From: Podaxis mareebaensis
Taxonomy: Eukaryota; Basidiomycota; Agaricomycetes; Agaricales; Agaricaceae
DNA: 64,000 nt
Direction of reading: 5' to 3'
Assembly (NCBI GenBank): GCA_018524725.1
Contig: JAEUWP010000036.1
Coordinates: forward strand, 1 to 64,000
Shown piece by piece: positions 33,541 through 46,370 of this stretch. Each line of letters starts with the position of its first letter. Positions within the stretch are counted from its first letter, which is position 1. Position numbers and translations under genes: made by a program. The notes under the pieces were generated by a model. The model was not told the origin of the DNA. It ran no database searches and worked only from the letters and a program-made list of their open reading frames with translations.

Positions 33541-34583
33541 TCAAAATTTCTGAATAATCGAAGCCCCCAAGTTGGCAAAGTACACGTCCTGGTCCTTCGG
33601 GGTCGCCCAGTCTGTGCTCGAACCTATTACACAATCTTATCAGCACCGACATCTATCCTTGATCCACCAGTCAACCCACCTCCGAAGAAACTCTGGACTT
33701 GCATGCCACGAATACGACCAGCGGAGCTATCCCTGATAATAATACCAGAAACGTGGATGACGCTCTTGCCATTCACGAATAGCTCGATCTCCCCGTTTGC
33801 CTGGCCAACGTCATTGAGCTTCACGCGCTGCGCGATCGTCGTCCATTGACCAGCGGGGAACGAATAGCTCCCCCTGCTCACAGAAATGCCGTATGTGGAG
33901 TCACAAACCGAGTTTGGCATCGAGCAGAGCTTCTCGTTTGCTGAGAATCGCGGATCGTCGTACGGGGGAAGATAGAGATAAAGTTCTCCAGCGCCATTGG
34001 CTCTCCACATCAATCGGGCAGACCAGCAGGTGGTATCTCTGCGACCACCAGAACAGGAAACTGCCGTATCATCGTCGTCACCTCCATCTATTAATTTTCC
34101 TTATCAGTGCTTGCACTCGTACGGACGGACGAAAAAGTACCCACAAAGACCAGGAAGCTTTCCTCCTTTCACATACTCGAAACCACCGGGGAAGTAGACG
34201 GAATAACTGAAGAGCGCTTCTTTCGCCGTGCTGAGATCCACGGACGAAGGACCAGGGGCGTAGAAGGATACGCCACCACAGGGGTCAGCACTCGGCTTGT
34301 ACGAGCCTTCGGGGTAATGTGCCTTCAGAGACTTAGTCCCATCAGGCGAGTTCTCATAGGTATAGGGACAACGGCTCAAGACGTTGTGGGGCCTGAGCGT
34401 TGAATCACTCAATGTGAGGGATCCCGAAGCCCCGGCAAGTGTTGTCCATCGTGGACTGCCGGACACGGGGAACAGTAATGACATTGAACCAGGTGCCCTC
34501 CTGGTGATGTTGAGAGGCGTGGCGGAGACCAGCTCCGCTACTACGAGCAAGAAGACGGTGGATAGAGTGGCGGCGAACGTCAT
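33541..34583 (-). CDS. Secreted polysaccharide lyase family 14-like protein
   Basis: Exons 34145-34583, 33647-34087 and 33541-33611 (minus) give 316 residues. The signal peptide MTFAATLSTVFLLVVAELVSA is followed by a beta-sandwich type domain with motifs I associate with fungal PL14-like proteins: FSYSVYFPGGFEYVKGGKLP, YGGDDDD across the first intron, SGGRRDTTCWSARLMWR, GELYLYLPP, GQWTTIAQRVKLNDVGQANG, ELFVNGKSVIHVSGIIIRD and a last-exon DWATPKDQDVYF. Family members cleave glucuronate- or alginate-type chains. The second intron is only 35 bases, short for fungi, but phase and motif both support it. Substrate unknown. Confidence 0.85.
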
Positions 34584-34681
34584 CGCTTGCTGAGTGTGGG
34601 CCGGTAAGGTATTGGGTATCGGGTGAGAAGAGAGAGGAGGAACAACTGGTTGTTGTATCTCATCCTTCTCAGCGAGCCTAG

Positions 34682-34690
34682 GATTTTATA
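34682..34690 (-). promoter_or_regulatory. TATA box of the lyase gene
   Basis: TATAAAATCC on the minus strand about 100 bases before the ATG at 34,583. Confidence 0.5.
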
Positions 34691-36481
34691 CTGCCTTGAT
34701 CGCGCTCAATTTTTTTTATCTGTCCGGACGACAAACAGCGGAAGTTGAAGGTATTCCATTTGGGGGCGATTCTCTTACCATCGTGTAAATCCTTCTTCCA
34801 CTGGCGATACTGCCGGCCGCAGCAGAACCAGCTCACAATTACTTCCGGGGCATATGTCAACTTGCGTAAAACAAACGTGTCGATTCCACGAGAGAGCCTC
34901 GTCACAGGAGCAAGGAGTGGCACGAAGGCTACGATATACAGGACATCGCACATGCCTCGCTGACGTTCCTCGGTCCCGTGGCAACCAGGTGTGGCGCTCC
35001 GTTACCTCGACAAACGAAAGAGGCAATTCGTATCAGTCAATATCCATAGCGTATGAATCTGTCCGAACGAAAGAGGTACAAATGATCGTTTCGATCGAGT
35101 CTCCATTCATCTTGCCGCGACTCGTTTTGGTAAATCTCCCGAAACTCCTCCACATCGTCCGAAATTTTCTCTGCAAGTAAGAACTGGCTAAATTGCTTTT
35201 TCGCGTCGCTCCAGGCACCCAGACGCCCACACCACCGCCCGGCGACTAACGAAGATGTTTTTTGACATTGCACTGTATAGGGAAATTTCCGCGACATTTT
35301 CTGGCAATTTAGTTCTGGTGATTCCGGGTCCGCAGGGTCGGACCGTGATTGATCCGAAAGGTTAATTATATCTTCTGTAACTACACACAACTACTTACAC
35401 ATGATACACACGGCACACAAGGTAGCACTTGAGGGGAGCAAGACTCAGAAGACACATGCATTCCACTGTACTTCTAGCGTGAAAACAAAACAAGCTTTAC
35501 CTGGGATACTAACATTGGCGATGTTTATCTAGACGCCAAATCCGACTATGGCAGGTCCAACACCGGAGGGAAATCCGCCCTGAAAGTGTAGCGTTGTTAT
35601 GTATACCAGTAATAATCAGTGTTATCCAGTTTTATCCACCACTTACTTTCCTGGCCTCATAAACCCTGCGCGGCTTCACATGCAGCTCTCTCCTCAGATC
35701 TATTGGATTTCAAACGTCGAATTATATTCCTTCCCGTTGACAACGGTCTAGGTTCTAGACCATGGTGTTTACGGTAACGTGCATGGTGTCCTTATGCAAG
35801 TCTAAACGTTAATCGCCACGGAATGTTGTCGATGATCACCCGAATGGGGGTCAACGGAGAAAGTGACGGATTTTAGTTTCGAGATAACTACTTTTATGTG
35901 TCTACGTGACTTTTACACTGCGCACATGTCGTCATCGGGGCACATGAAATGCATTCTTAGATGAAGGAGCAGATGAATGGCAGTCCGGCACGACAAAATT
36001 AGAGTGGGTTTGCACATTGTTAAAGACGTAATTGTTCTATGCCATGCCTTGTAAAGTTGGACACGAGTGTCGTGGACAATGTGTTGGCCGCTGAGAGGGT
36101 TTATTTTGGAATCTTGGCGATATGATTCGCAAGGGATTTCAAACGTGTAAGGCCACGGTTGACTAGGGTTGACTACCGAGTGAACCAAGTATGAGACCGT
36201 GGGAGAGGCCTGACTTCTTGTTTCCGTAATCGGACATCCTCCCGAAACCACGTGGTGACAGCTCCCTATGATCCCGTGATTGACCGGCCTTGAGCTTGAC
36301 CACTGTGGGTAAGAAGGGACGACTGGGATATTTTTAAGATGGTGTGTAATAACCTACAGGTTCAGAGCAGACAGACAAGCAAGAGAGATACAAAGACGAC
36401 AACAAGAACAAGCAAGTCCAAAAAGAAAACGGTACACAATTTCAACACGGGTATAAAGCAGATCGGTTGTTTGTTGAGTCT
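34691..36481. other. Intergenic, no gene recognised
   Basis: About 1.8 kb. Minus-strand frames at 34,678-34,953 and 35,037-35,390 look moderately protein-like, but one overlaps the lyase TATA box and I found no splice chain linking them. Confidence 0.4.
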
Positions 36482-37879
36482 CTAATTCCTCGTATCTTCT
36501 GAGTCAAGGTGCAAGCATCTGACCAGGAAGAGGTAGTCGAATCCATTCACACCATTGAGCAACTTGCTGAGGCACTCCCTGAATGCATCAGTGTAATCGA
36601 TCGTGTCTGGGTGAGTGGGGAGTTGCCGAGAATACAGAGTCGAGAATTGGGTTTCTGCGCCATTCAGTCAAGCACTGGATAACTATGAAGGCGAGTAAAG
36701 ACATACGTGACATTGATATGTTCAAGTGGCCGTTACCACAACGACCAGAGACTCGCTGTTGTGAAACGAAAGTGTCGTAAGCGCTTCCACCCGTGTACTT
36801 GAAAGCCATCGACAATAAGATCTCCCAGACAGCCTTCCTCAAAGCAAAGAAACGGAAAGACGGATCACAAGGGTCTAGTTCCCGAGCTCCAAGTCGGACC
36901 AAGGCTCCCAATTTTTGAGCATACGGAGACAAAATGAGGACCTCTCTGACCAACAACACGAACCACAAATACGGTGCAGTGCACCGCTTGCTGTCGCACT
37001 GATTGGCGTCCGCGAAGGCCTCTTTCACTTGCTCGTAGATGGTGAGGCCGGTGTTGTTCGCAATCCAGGATCGCACAGTCCTCTGGTACCGTTCTTGTCC
37101 TCGCGTTGTAAAGAATATGGCGGGGATCCTGCATGCACCAGGGACGACTATTTTTTCGACCCATTCGTAGTCGATGAAACAGCTGAACCGCTGCTTTAGC
37201 TCTCTGACGTAGATACCGAGGTCGGGGTCAGTTGATTCGTTTGACTTTGGGGAAACGTTGGTGCCAGCCGTCTCGTCGTGATATCTGGGTTCCAGTAGAG
37301 GGGAATGATGATCGAGTGATAGGGGCAACGATGCCGGCGGGAGGCTATCGGCGGCTGTTATGGGAGGCAGAAACTGGCTGCCTTCACGGAAGATTGACCA
37401 GATATCGATGTTGTAATCAGACGGTCTCATATGTGGCTGCGGCAATGCCTTAGCGTCCGCACGTGTGGGTGCGTGAAATGATTGCTCGAGAGAATTCTGT
37501 GGGAGAAGAGGACCTCGAATATTTGGCAACAGGACTGGTCGGCGCGGGACAGGGTTGGCGATCCCATCAGACAATGTCGCAGAGTCGAGAAGAGGCAGCG
37601 GCGACGGATAAGTGGTGGGGGACAAGTGCGCAGAGGAAGAAAGGCCGTAGGCAATGGACCGGTTTTGGGAGACAGTAGGGAGGCCAGCTGGCTGCCCCCA
37701 CCCCAAAAGGGGACGAGGGGAGGACCAGTCATTTTTCTGCGGCACAGACTAACAGGGAAGGTAGTTGAGCTGGGGTAGATGTCTTCGGCGGTGTTGACAC
37801 ATACCTGCACAAATCCGGGCTGTGTTTCCAACAGTGGCTCCCCGGAGAGGCTTGTCAGCAAGCTGGAGGGCGCAGACAT
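36482..37879 (-). CDS. Conserved fungal protein of unknown function
   Basis: Exons 37805-37879, 36707-37736 and 36482-36654 (minus) close in phase to 425 residues. The start at 37,879 gives MSAPSSLLTSLSGEPLLETQ; the Pro/Ser-rich first 180 residues look disordered. The C-terminal 220 residues look like an all-helical domain, with DLGIYVRELKQRFSCFIDYE, TTRGQERYQRTVRSWIANNT, LWFVLLVREVLILSPYAQKL and AFRECLSKLLNGVNGFDYLF. There is no signal peptide or membrane segment. I cannot name the family, and nearby genes give no hint. Confidence 0.75.
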
Positions 37880-40748
37880 CGATGGAGTAGATTGCCCGTG
37901 AGTCTAAAAGATAGGTCAGTTCTGTTCTGCATTTTCAAGGACTTGGCACAGAGGAGATGCAAAAATATTGACCCACCTGTGGCGGGAGGACCTGATACTC
38001 ATATTGTGCCTTTGAGGCTTGTAAATAAAATGGTGGGTAGCCTAGGATATCCGTCGCAGTCTGTGAAAAACGAGGCGGTGTGGCGTATACCCTGTTGGAG
38101 GCTCGTGAAGCGAGTCGACGATGGTGGGATGGCTTTTTGACCATATCCGCGGTGTCTGGGATGTTGGGTCGATGGGAGGGGAATGTGGACGGGATTTTGG
38201 GGGTTTAAGTGCGGGTAGATAGCCAACCGCCCGGGAGAGCTAAAGGAAATTTTCTGGGGTGAGGGGTGAAAGGAGTGGGTTGTCGACCTAGCGGTGCAGA
38301 CAACAAGCACTGAAATCCAGCACTGGGTACCCAGAAAGGGGAAATGTAGCGCAAAGGAAGCGCCTGATATCCAGGGTTGTTCAACGACATGTCTTCCTTT
38401 CACGGAGCGGCTAGACATTTTGGGGTATTTGTCAATCCGCTCGTCGTGTGTCTTGATCCTGCAGGCGGTTCTTGCCCTATCGCCTATTATCCACGGCGAG
38501 CCTTATTGTTCCCGTGGCCTCGCTGAGCACCCCAAACCCAGAGCGCCTAACACAGTGATTTCTCTTTCTCTCTTTAAATAGCAACAACACGAGTTATCGT
38601 TCACGGGTATATACCACAAATAATTTTGGCAGGTAGGCTCTAAAGCCCCAAGGAGCTTGTCATAATGTTCATTTCTGGAAAACAAATGTTGACAAATGAG
38701 GATAAACAGTTGTCATTGGGCCCTCGCATTCTAGGTCAATGTTACGATCCGAGCAAGACGACTTTGGAAAGTCCGTGGAATCTTGTGCACCAGAATTCTG
38801 GCCGGAAATCTCACCTAATTTGTCCGTACCTAAGCATTGATTTTCTCGAGCCACTCGTAGCCTGTGGCTAGCGACGACACGCACACTGGATTTGCAATGA
38901 TCGCATTAATGAGTTGATGTATAATTGAAACAGGACTACCCTGACAAGGGTCTTGAACGGGGGTGGTCGAACGGCGAGGATCGGAAAAATTCACTCGAGT
39001 GGAGATGGGAATTCTACGATAAACGTGGGTGAAAAACTACTGGAAGTTGCTTAGCGCTGATGAAGGCGGATGGAAGAGATAGGACCGGCATGCATCGATT
39101 CAGGTTGCAGAACAATCTGGGGGTTCGGGTTACCATTTGATTTACACGTGTAGCCCTAAGGCAGTGTCTGGGTTTCGTCTCCAAGAAGAAGAAAGGGCGA
39201 CACTTACCGAGCAAGCTTGACCCTAAAACCAACTGGACCGAAGGTCTGAAAGGACCGAAATGCATGTCGTCGCACTTAATCGGTAATCACACTTGAAACT
39301 CTAGGGTTTTACATATAGTGCAGCATTTCGTATTGGGAGAAATGAGATAGGAATAATGGACTTACGGGCACGTTGAGACGTGCACCTATCCAAAAATCAA
39401 ATTCTGGGAGAAACAACAAAAACGGAAATGAAATCCTGTGGCGTGAGCAGCGCCGTCCCTAGGTAGTTAGCCCTGATATTGTTCGCATGAGATCTGTGTT
39501 CTTCCTGTTCTCGAGTTTTCCTCGTGTAATTAAGACAACCACCATATTCTCCGGGGAAATTGCGTTCTGTGTAGGAAGTCGGACCTAGCTCGGCCGCCGC
39601 AGAAGTGCTGTTTGGCCTGGGTAAGCGTATGCGATTGGATAAAGCATGAAATATGGTTTCTATGCTATGAAGAACTTCCTTTCAATGCCAGGGTTGGATT
39701 AGGTGGAGCTTCTCGACATATTTTCCGCAGCCACCGTTCGCCTCGTGCTAAAGCCTCCTTCACAACCGAAAGCTGAAGGATGTAATATGAGCGTCAGGCA
39801 ACGTCAGACGATGACATCGAGAGCCACGTCGCCGGTTGTCTGGCTTACGGGGAAACAGATCCTCCAAAGTGTCTAAGAGAAGGTGGATGACAACCTAGAT
39901 TTGGATTAGGGGCGATGCTGGGTACATAGGTGAACAAGTAACAAGGCACGTGAGCTGTTACTGACGCGTTCGAAGTTCGGTCATACAGCTGGTGCTACAA
40001 ATTGACGCAGTATATTTTCGTCATAGAGAATGCGCAAATAAGCGAGGATTTCAATCATCGGAATTTGACCTGAGAAGCTTGGAGGTTTAGGGGTGGGAAA
40101 AAAATCACCGTAGAGGTGGAGCGACACCGTCCCGTGAGCCCGTGTAACGCGGGAGGGCGGTTGTAAAGTGGAAGGTGTGGAAATGGAGTCATTCGCAGAA
40201 ATATCCTCCATTTCCCCCTTGTTCTGAATAAAGATACTGACACATGGAATCAGGTACAAACCGGGTTCACAGCCATAGAGCCACAACAGATGTTCCATGT
40301 ATTTTCTACGAAGCAGCAGGTGTTGCCTTCTTGTAGGATTTTAAGCGCTTTTCTGGAGATCATAAGACGGCTTCGTAGGCACATATTGATGGGTCGATCG
40401 AAGCCAGATTGCCAGTCGTGGGATGCAGGTGTATCGGATACGCAGGTTGAAGTTCAGCAGGGTTAACATCGTGAGATGATGACAATGGTCCGTGGGTGGA
40501 CGATGACTTGGTTAGTAGAAGTCAAGTCAGGTGGGGACGAAGACCAGTGTGCCCAGATCAGGTGAGCAAGGTGTATGAGGAGCTAAGTTAAGTGAAATAT
40601 GAAAACATACTGATGGAAGACAGAAGCAACGTCGCGAGGGTGTTGCATGAAGACTTGCTTGGGAACAAGAAGAAACTAATATTACGTAACGATATAATGC
40701 TTGATCATCTCGGCGCATATGGCAAGGAGCTCGAACGCACTAAGCGGC
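37880..40748. other. Long gap, no gene recognised
   Basis: Nearly 2.9 kb with only frames under 140 codons, none with motif or splice support. Base composition is ordinary and CpG is present, so it is not like the eroded block at 13.7-18.9 kb. It may hold an unrecognised short-exon gene or regulatory DNA. Confidence 0.4.
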
Positions 40749-40755
40749 ATATAAG
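40749..40755 (+). promoter_or_regulatory. TATA box of the beta-glucosidase gene
   Basis: CATATAAG about 60 bases before the ATG at 40,813. Confidence 0.5.
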
Positions 40756-40812
40756 AAGCACGCTAGCGTGCCCCATGCTAATCGCCTCATTGTCTCCTCG
40801 TTGGACGCGACG

Positions 40813-43800
40813 ATGAGGCTTCTTTTGCTCCCCCTTCTTCCCGTTGTCCTGGCCGCTACGAGCAGTACCCTGAGCGGTGTAGTATCGTCGACTGTGGTGT
40901 CTTCGGGGTCCTCGACTGCCAGTTCAGTGTCACATGCAACTAGTTCAGCTTCGCAAATTTCGTCCACGTTCTCGGCGAGCGCGTCGAGCGCGCCTGCCTC
41001 GAGTGCATCTGCCTCGAGTGGGATACCTTCGTCAGTTGCGTCGGTTTCGTCGTCAGTTCTGAGCACGATCTCTGCGTCGTCAACGCCAAGCTCGGCTTCA
41101 CAACCTGCTACGACTACTCCAGGTTCTTCTGTGACACAACCAATCATCAAGCCCCCCATCGCTCCAACTACCTTCACTCCTTTCCCGGTTCCATCAGAAC
41201 AGCCTATTCCTGGTGTAGTAGAGGTTACAGATCCTAACAAGCCGCCAGCTGTGAGTACATCATTATGTGTTGCGAATTGCGTAGCTGAAGCTTCTAGTAG
41301 GTCGGTTCATCTGTTATTCCAGACTTTGGACCTGCATGGAACGCCGCGTACAAGAAGGCGAAAGCCAAGGTGAAATTGAGATTGATATCAAGAAGTTGGC
41401 AGGCACTGACATTTCATCTTTGTCATTTAAGATTGCTGCGTTCTCGTTAGAAGAAAAGGTCAGTATTGCCACCGGTGTGGGATGGATGGGTGGACGTTGT
41501 GTGGTGAGTCCAAGACGTGATCGAATTTCAAGCGCGGTTGACATAATGTGACACCATGTTACCTACAGGGCAACATCCCTCCCATCGAGCCGATCAATGG
41601 TCGTGGTTGGCCTGGTTTATGTCTGGAGGTCCGCATATTCCATGTCTCTGGCTCGATATTTGTGCTTAGGATGCCCAGGATGCTCCTCTTGGAGTTCGAT
41701 TTGCCGATTTTGTCACAGGTTTCCCAACAAGTATCAATACTGCTGCTACCTTCAATCGCCGACTTATTCGTGCCCGCGGTCTGGCCATGGGCAGAGAGCA
41801 CGTTGGCAAAGGTGTTAATGTGGCTCTTGGCCCTATGATGAACATGGGACGTGTGGCTGCTGGCGGTCGTAACTGGGAAGGCTTCGGCGCAGATCCTTAC
41901 CTTGCCGGAGAAGCATCTTATGAAACCATCCTCGGCATGCAGCAGGGAGGAGTTCAAGCTTGTGCTAAACACTTGGTGAATAAGTGAGTTGGCCTCAAAC
42001 GTATCTGATGCCGTTCTTTAAACTATGATCAAGTGAACAAGAACACAAGCGAACGACGTCAAGCTCGAACGTTGACGATCGCACTCAGCATGAGATTTAC
42101 ACTCATCCTTTCCTAAGGAGTATTATGGCTGGCGCAACGAGTATCATGTGCAGTTATAGTGAGTTCTTTGTGCTCTTTTCTTCTTGATACGTTGCCTAAG
42201 CTCGCTGCAGACCTTATAAACGGAACTTATGCCTGTGAAAATGAAAAAGTTATGAATGACATTGTCAAGCGGGAATATGGCTTCAGAGGATGTGAGTACA
42301 CGTGTCTTTTGAATCGGCTGCTCACCCTGACGACAGTTTGATATAGATATCATGTCCGACTGGCAAGCGTAAGGGCATCAATTGCACAGCTAAGGTTTGT
42401 ATCTTATGCTTGATGACAGGACTCATTCTACTATATCTGTGGCTACCGGTCTCGATGTGAGTGTAAACATTCTCTTCCCTTGGATTCATCCTCAGGAGGT
42501 TGTAAGATGACCATGCCGGGAGATATTACATTCAATAGCGGGACCACGTATTTTGGAGCAAATTTGACTGCCTATGTTAGGAACGGAACTATTCCCGAGG
42601 AGCGTGTTGATGACATGGGTGAGAGCCCTTGGCCGCCGCTAGCGGATTCACGAATTGACCCGCTTTCTTGTAGCCATCCGCATTCTGGCAGGGTGGTATA
42701 TTCTCCGACAGGATGCGCCCAATTTCCCTCCGACTAACTTTGATGCCTTCCGTCCCGATGATGATTCCGTCAACGAGCACATTGATGTTCAAGACGACCA
42801 TGATAAACTTGTTCGTCAAATTGGAGCAGCAAGTACCGTCCTCCTGAAGAACGAACGAAATGCCCTTCCGCTGAAAAAGCCTAGGAGCCTTGTGCTTATT
42901 GGTAGCGATGCTGGCCCTGGTCGCGCAGGCCCCAACCAGTTTAGTGACCATGGTGGCTTGGATGGGGTCCTCGCGATGGGATGGGGCTCTGGAACTGCTA
43001 ATATGACTTACCTTAGTACTGTACGTGCCCTTTCCCTTCTCTTCGAGGGCTTCATTTGACGAAAAATCCAAGCCGCTCGACGCAATTCAACGACGTGCGA
43101 GGCAGGACCATACCAGCGTCTTCTGGCTCTTGGATGATTTCGACCTTCCGAGGGCTGGTAATGTTGCAAGGAAGAAGAGTGCTGCTCTCGTTTTCATTGC
43201 GGCTGACTCTGGAGAGGAGTACATTACTGTTGACGGTAACGAGGGAGACAGGTGAGCTTCGCCCTAGGCAAGTGTGGGTTGGAGAAGTGCTGAAATATTC
43301 GAATTAAAGGAAAAACCTCACCGCGTGGCACGGCGGGGATGCCCTTGTCCAAGCAGTGGCTGCTCAAAATAATAATACGATCGTCGTTGTTCACAGCGTT
43401 GGACCCCTGATTCTGGAACCCTGGATTGATCACCCCAACGTCACTGCAGTTCAGTTCTTTTTTTAGATTTCTGATTCTGAATGCTGATGGTTTCCTAGGT
43501 CGTCTGGGCTGGAGCACCCGGACAAGAAGCCGGCAACTCACTGACCGATGTTTTGTATGGCGACTGGAATCCTTCTGGGAGGCTTCCTTATACCATCGCC
43601 AAACGCCCTGAGGATTACTCTGCTCAAATAATCACTGGAAATGGAATTCCTGATATCATTTCTATTCCGTATACCGAGGGACTGAACATAGATTATCGGC
43701 ACTTTGATACCGTAGGTTACACTGACCTCCAATTGAGGGATAGTGCTGATACCTTGCGCAGAACAACATTGAACCTCGTTATGAATTCGGTTTCGGTCTG

Positions 43801-44304
43801 AGTTATACCAAGTTCGAATACTCGGGACTATCCATACGGAGGCTTCCAACGAATGGAGGTGACGTCAACGCAGCCCGACGATGGGATCAGGGCAGGGCAA
43901 GTCCGAATGTACAGGGGGGCTCTACTGCAGCCTGGTAAGTACTCCCTCAAGGCCTGAGCAAAGTTCTCAAATTGACATGTTTGCACAGGCTCCACCGTCC
44001 TGCGTATGAGGTGTCTTTCACCATTAAGAACATCGGCGGCATCTTTGGCGCCGAGGTACCTCAACTCTATATCAACTTCCCCCGATCTTCCGGCGAGCCG
44101 CCGTCCGTTCTGCGTGGCTTTGACTCCGTAACGATCAGGCCAGGGCAGAGCCAGAGGGTAACCTTGCCCTTGTCCAGGTATGATCTGAGTATCTGGGATA
44201 TAGCGGCCCAAGGCTGGAGGAGGCCCAAGGGAACTATTGGGGTGACGGTTGGTGCTAGCAGTCGTGATGCACGATTGAAGGGAACCTTGCCTGGAACTAT
44301 TTGA
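40813..44304 (+). CDS. Secreted GH3 beta-glucosidase with Ser/Thr-rich N-terminal stalk
   Basis: Sixteen exons close in phase to 895 residues: 40813-41250, 41301-41369, 41432-41503, 41569-41628, 41679-41983, 42034-42158, 42211-42291, 42347-42368, 42420-42456, 42507-42618, 42674-43020, 43073-43251, 43310-43448, 43499-43711, 43762-43934 and 43989-44304. The signal peptide (MRLLLLPLLPVVLA) leads into about 110 Ser/Ala/Thr-rich residues, then the GH3 N-domain (FSLEEKVSIATGVGW, GRNWEGFGADPYLAG, ACAKHLVNNEQEHKR) with the nucleophile Asp near residue 388 in GYIMSDW. The GH3 C-domain has VLLKNERNALPL and ITVDGNEGDR, and a fibronectin III-like domain ends the protein. It releases glucose from cello-oligosaccharides or beta-glucans outside the cell. 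The long mucin-like N-terminus is unusual for GH3. Confidence 0.93.
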
Positions 44305-44593
44305 TTTTTGTTTGGAAAGATACTAGAATTGGACGCGCTAAAACGATGACTATGATTTTGGACTGTACCTGATCATGGACTTTGATACCTTTTGTTAGCC
44401 ATACCTGCACCTGTGTGTACCTTGGACTGCAGTGGCTCGATATGGACTTGATACCATGATGTGTGTAGAAAAAAACCGAACACAAATATTATCTCTATAG
44501 CCGCGAACGACATGGATGAAATAAAAATAGATACAAATCGACCATAAGTTATGGATCGACGAAGTCAACATCTACGTTGAGAAAAGGACAAGT

Positions 44594-45114
44594 TTAGAGG
44601 AATTCCCAGCCAACCTTGATGCGGCCGAGTTCCTTGCTAGCCAAGCGAGAGAAGGCACTCGGGGAGAGGTCGATATCGTTGGCGCCACAGCCGGGACATT
44701 TGTCGACTACAGTGGCTCGAACGTATTTGCCTCTGTCTGTAAGGAATAAGTTCATTGAAATGGAAAGATGAAGGCACGTGGAGTGAAGAATTCACAGTTT
44801 ACACCAATCTTCTTGAAGCAACGGTTGCCTTTCCCGTATTTAGCAGTTGGAAGAGCAACGATGAGGTCACTGGCTTTGTTAGTGCGGCCGCAAGCACCGA
44901 GCTGTTCGTACTCTGATGTCAGCTGTGATAATATGGGCATCCTCATGTGACGCACGCCAGGATCGTAGTACGTAGCTGAGAAAATTGTCAATCGATACTG
45001 GGTCATGTAGCGTTAAAGAAACTCGAGCATACCGTCGCCTTTGAAAGCACTGGTAGGGGCGGACATACTAGCAGAGGTGAGAGTAAGAACGAACAAAGCG
45101 TTGTACAACTTCAT
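44594..45114 (-). CDS. Secreted RlpA-like double-psi beta-barrel protein
   Basis: Exons 45033-45114, 44956-44975, 44805-44901 and 44594-44736 (minus) give 113 residues. The signal peptide is MKLYNALFVLTLTSASMS. The mature part is a minimal double-psi beta-barrel (RlpA/barwin/expansin-like): GDATYYDPGLGACG, DLIVALPTAKYG, NRCFKKI, RATVVDKCPGCGANDIDLSP and FSRLASKELGRIKVGWEFL. Cysteines in ACG, RCF and KCPGCG match the family pattern. Fungal members are small secreted proteins, some acting as protease inhibitors or wall-loosening proteins; this one lacks the expansin carbohydrate-binding domain. One exon is only 20 bases. A TATA box lies upstream. Confidence 0.9.
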
Positions 45115-45200
45115 TGCGTAGTGTTTGATCTGGAGAGATGCTTTGGTGCTGAAATCACTCGACGTCGGTCGGGGACGGGAGCGGGAGAATACTGAACAGA
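45115..45200. other. 5' leader of the RlpA-like gene
   Basis: Short untranslated region between start codon and TATA box; nothing else seen. Confidence 0.35.
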
Positions 45201-45208
45201 ATTTATAT
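45201..45208 (-). promoter_or_regulatory. TATA box of the RlpA-like gene
   Basis: ATATAAAT on the minus strand about 90 bases before the ATG at 45,114. Confidence 0.45.
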
Positions 45209-45431
45209 CGTCGATGACGGGCCTAGACAGGGAGGATGGCCTAGGTGAGAGGTGAAAAGCGTAGCCCGCGTTATTGTGGGATGTGCGCCGGTGCGAAGCT
45301 GCGCCGGACACTGTTTCAGATGATATCAGTCTAGGAAATTGCAGTGGTGGTAGGTCTCAAATGTCCGCAGGTCGTCAATGATGGTTTTTGCCTCACTAAA
45401 AGGAATGACTTAATGTAATTAGTGACTTGCA

Positions 45432-45849
45432 TTAGGCACCTCGAGGCATGATCCATGGCGCAAAGTGCTCTTCCTGATGTCCCGACTTAGCGGCTGCTGC
45501 AAGATTGGCGGTGATAGAATCATCGACTGTGGAGAAGTCCTGGATATTGGTAGTAATTTTGGACCACAAGATCAAGAATACTGGATTATCGAAGTTAATG
45601 ACGAAAAACGTGGCTGCAGGACTTGGTAAGCCGAGCTCGTAATCCGGCGCGAGGCGGTCCCCAGATTGGATATGAGTTCGACTGGGCTCCAACAAGAGCC
45701 TAACTTGAGCTCTTGAGATATATCGCTTATTTACTTTATCCCACATTTTTGGAAGGAAGAAACTAGGTGTGTTTTGTGGCTGGTTTTTTAACCCAAGCGA
45801 AGCAGATGTACCTGTAAGCCAGAAGGTTCGAGCCAACGTCAGTGAACAT
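45432..45849 (-). CDS. Small hypothetical protein
   Basis: Two exons (45812-45849 and 45432-45711, minus) would encode 105 residues, starting MFTDVGSNLLAYR and running through VRLLLEPSRTHIQSGDRLAP, FFVINFDNPVFLILWSKITT and HFAPWIMPRGA. No signal peptide, no known motif. The 100-base intron has a GTACAT donor and CTCAAG acceptor and the join is in phase, but support is thin. An unspliced frame on the same strand starts at 45,836. Confidence 0.4.
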
Positions 45850-46370
45850 GCGAGGAAAATGCGGGAAGTTGTTGCCTTGTTATATACGGCTTGAATGAAA
45901 GTTTCAAGGCCGGCGATTTGAGGGGCGGGCTGGTATGAAGTAGAGCGCCCCTGTCTGGCTCAAATGAGTTGGAGGAAAACACGACGCGAATCGGACGCGC
46001 CAAAAAACCGCGTGACACCGCACACGTTAATGAGTTGTTTGACCTTGTTTTCCAAATTGCTGTTAATAGGCTCACCATGTATGCTCCTTCATCCCTGCCA
46101 CCTTGGACGCGCGTATCATATCTTTTGTCGTAATGTCAGATGGCCAGCGCAGTGGGCGTTCAAGTCTCCTGGATGTACTCGACCAATCCATCTTTGGGGG
46201 AATCGACACGGGGCCCCAGGAGTCCCCTCGAACACAACCACAGCCTCTATCTTTCTCCTCGCCGGCCGATGCTGAGGGATTGCCAGATACCCCAATGGAC
46301 TCGCAGACCATTTTTGAAAGTGCGCTGATTTAATATTTACCCCTTAGAGCACCGCTGAATTTCCCTAGTG
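45850..46370. other. Intergenic, no gene recognised
   Basis: Promoter region of the SNF2 gene and of the small minus-strand gene. Overlapping frames on both strands at 46,072-46,333 look like shadows. Confidence 0.4.

Noticed and set aside
34678..35390. Minus-strand frames with moderately protein-like sequence
   Set aside because: One overlaps the TATA box of the lyase gene; no splice signals join the pieces and no family is recognised.
37880..40748. Possible gene in the long gap
   Set aside because: I looked for splice chains on both strands and found no consistent series of coding pieces.
40813..44304. GH3 gene as a pseudogene, because its long frames are interrupted
   Set aside because: All interruptions are explained by fifteen phase-consistent introns.
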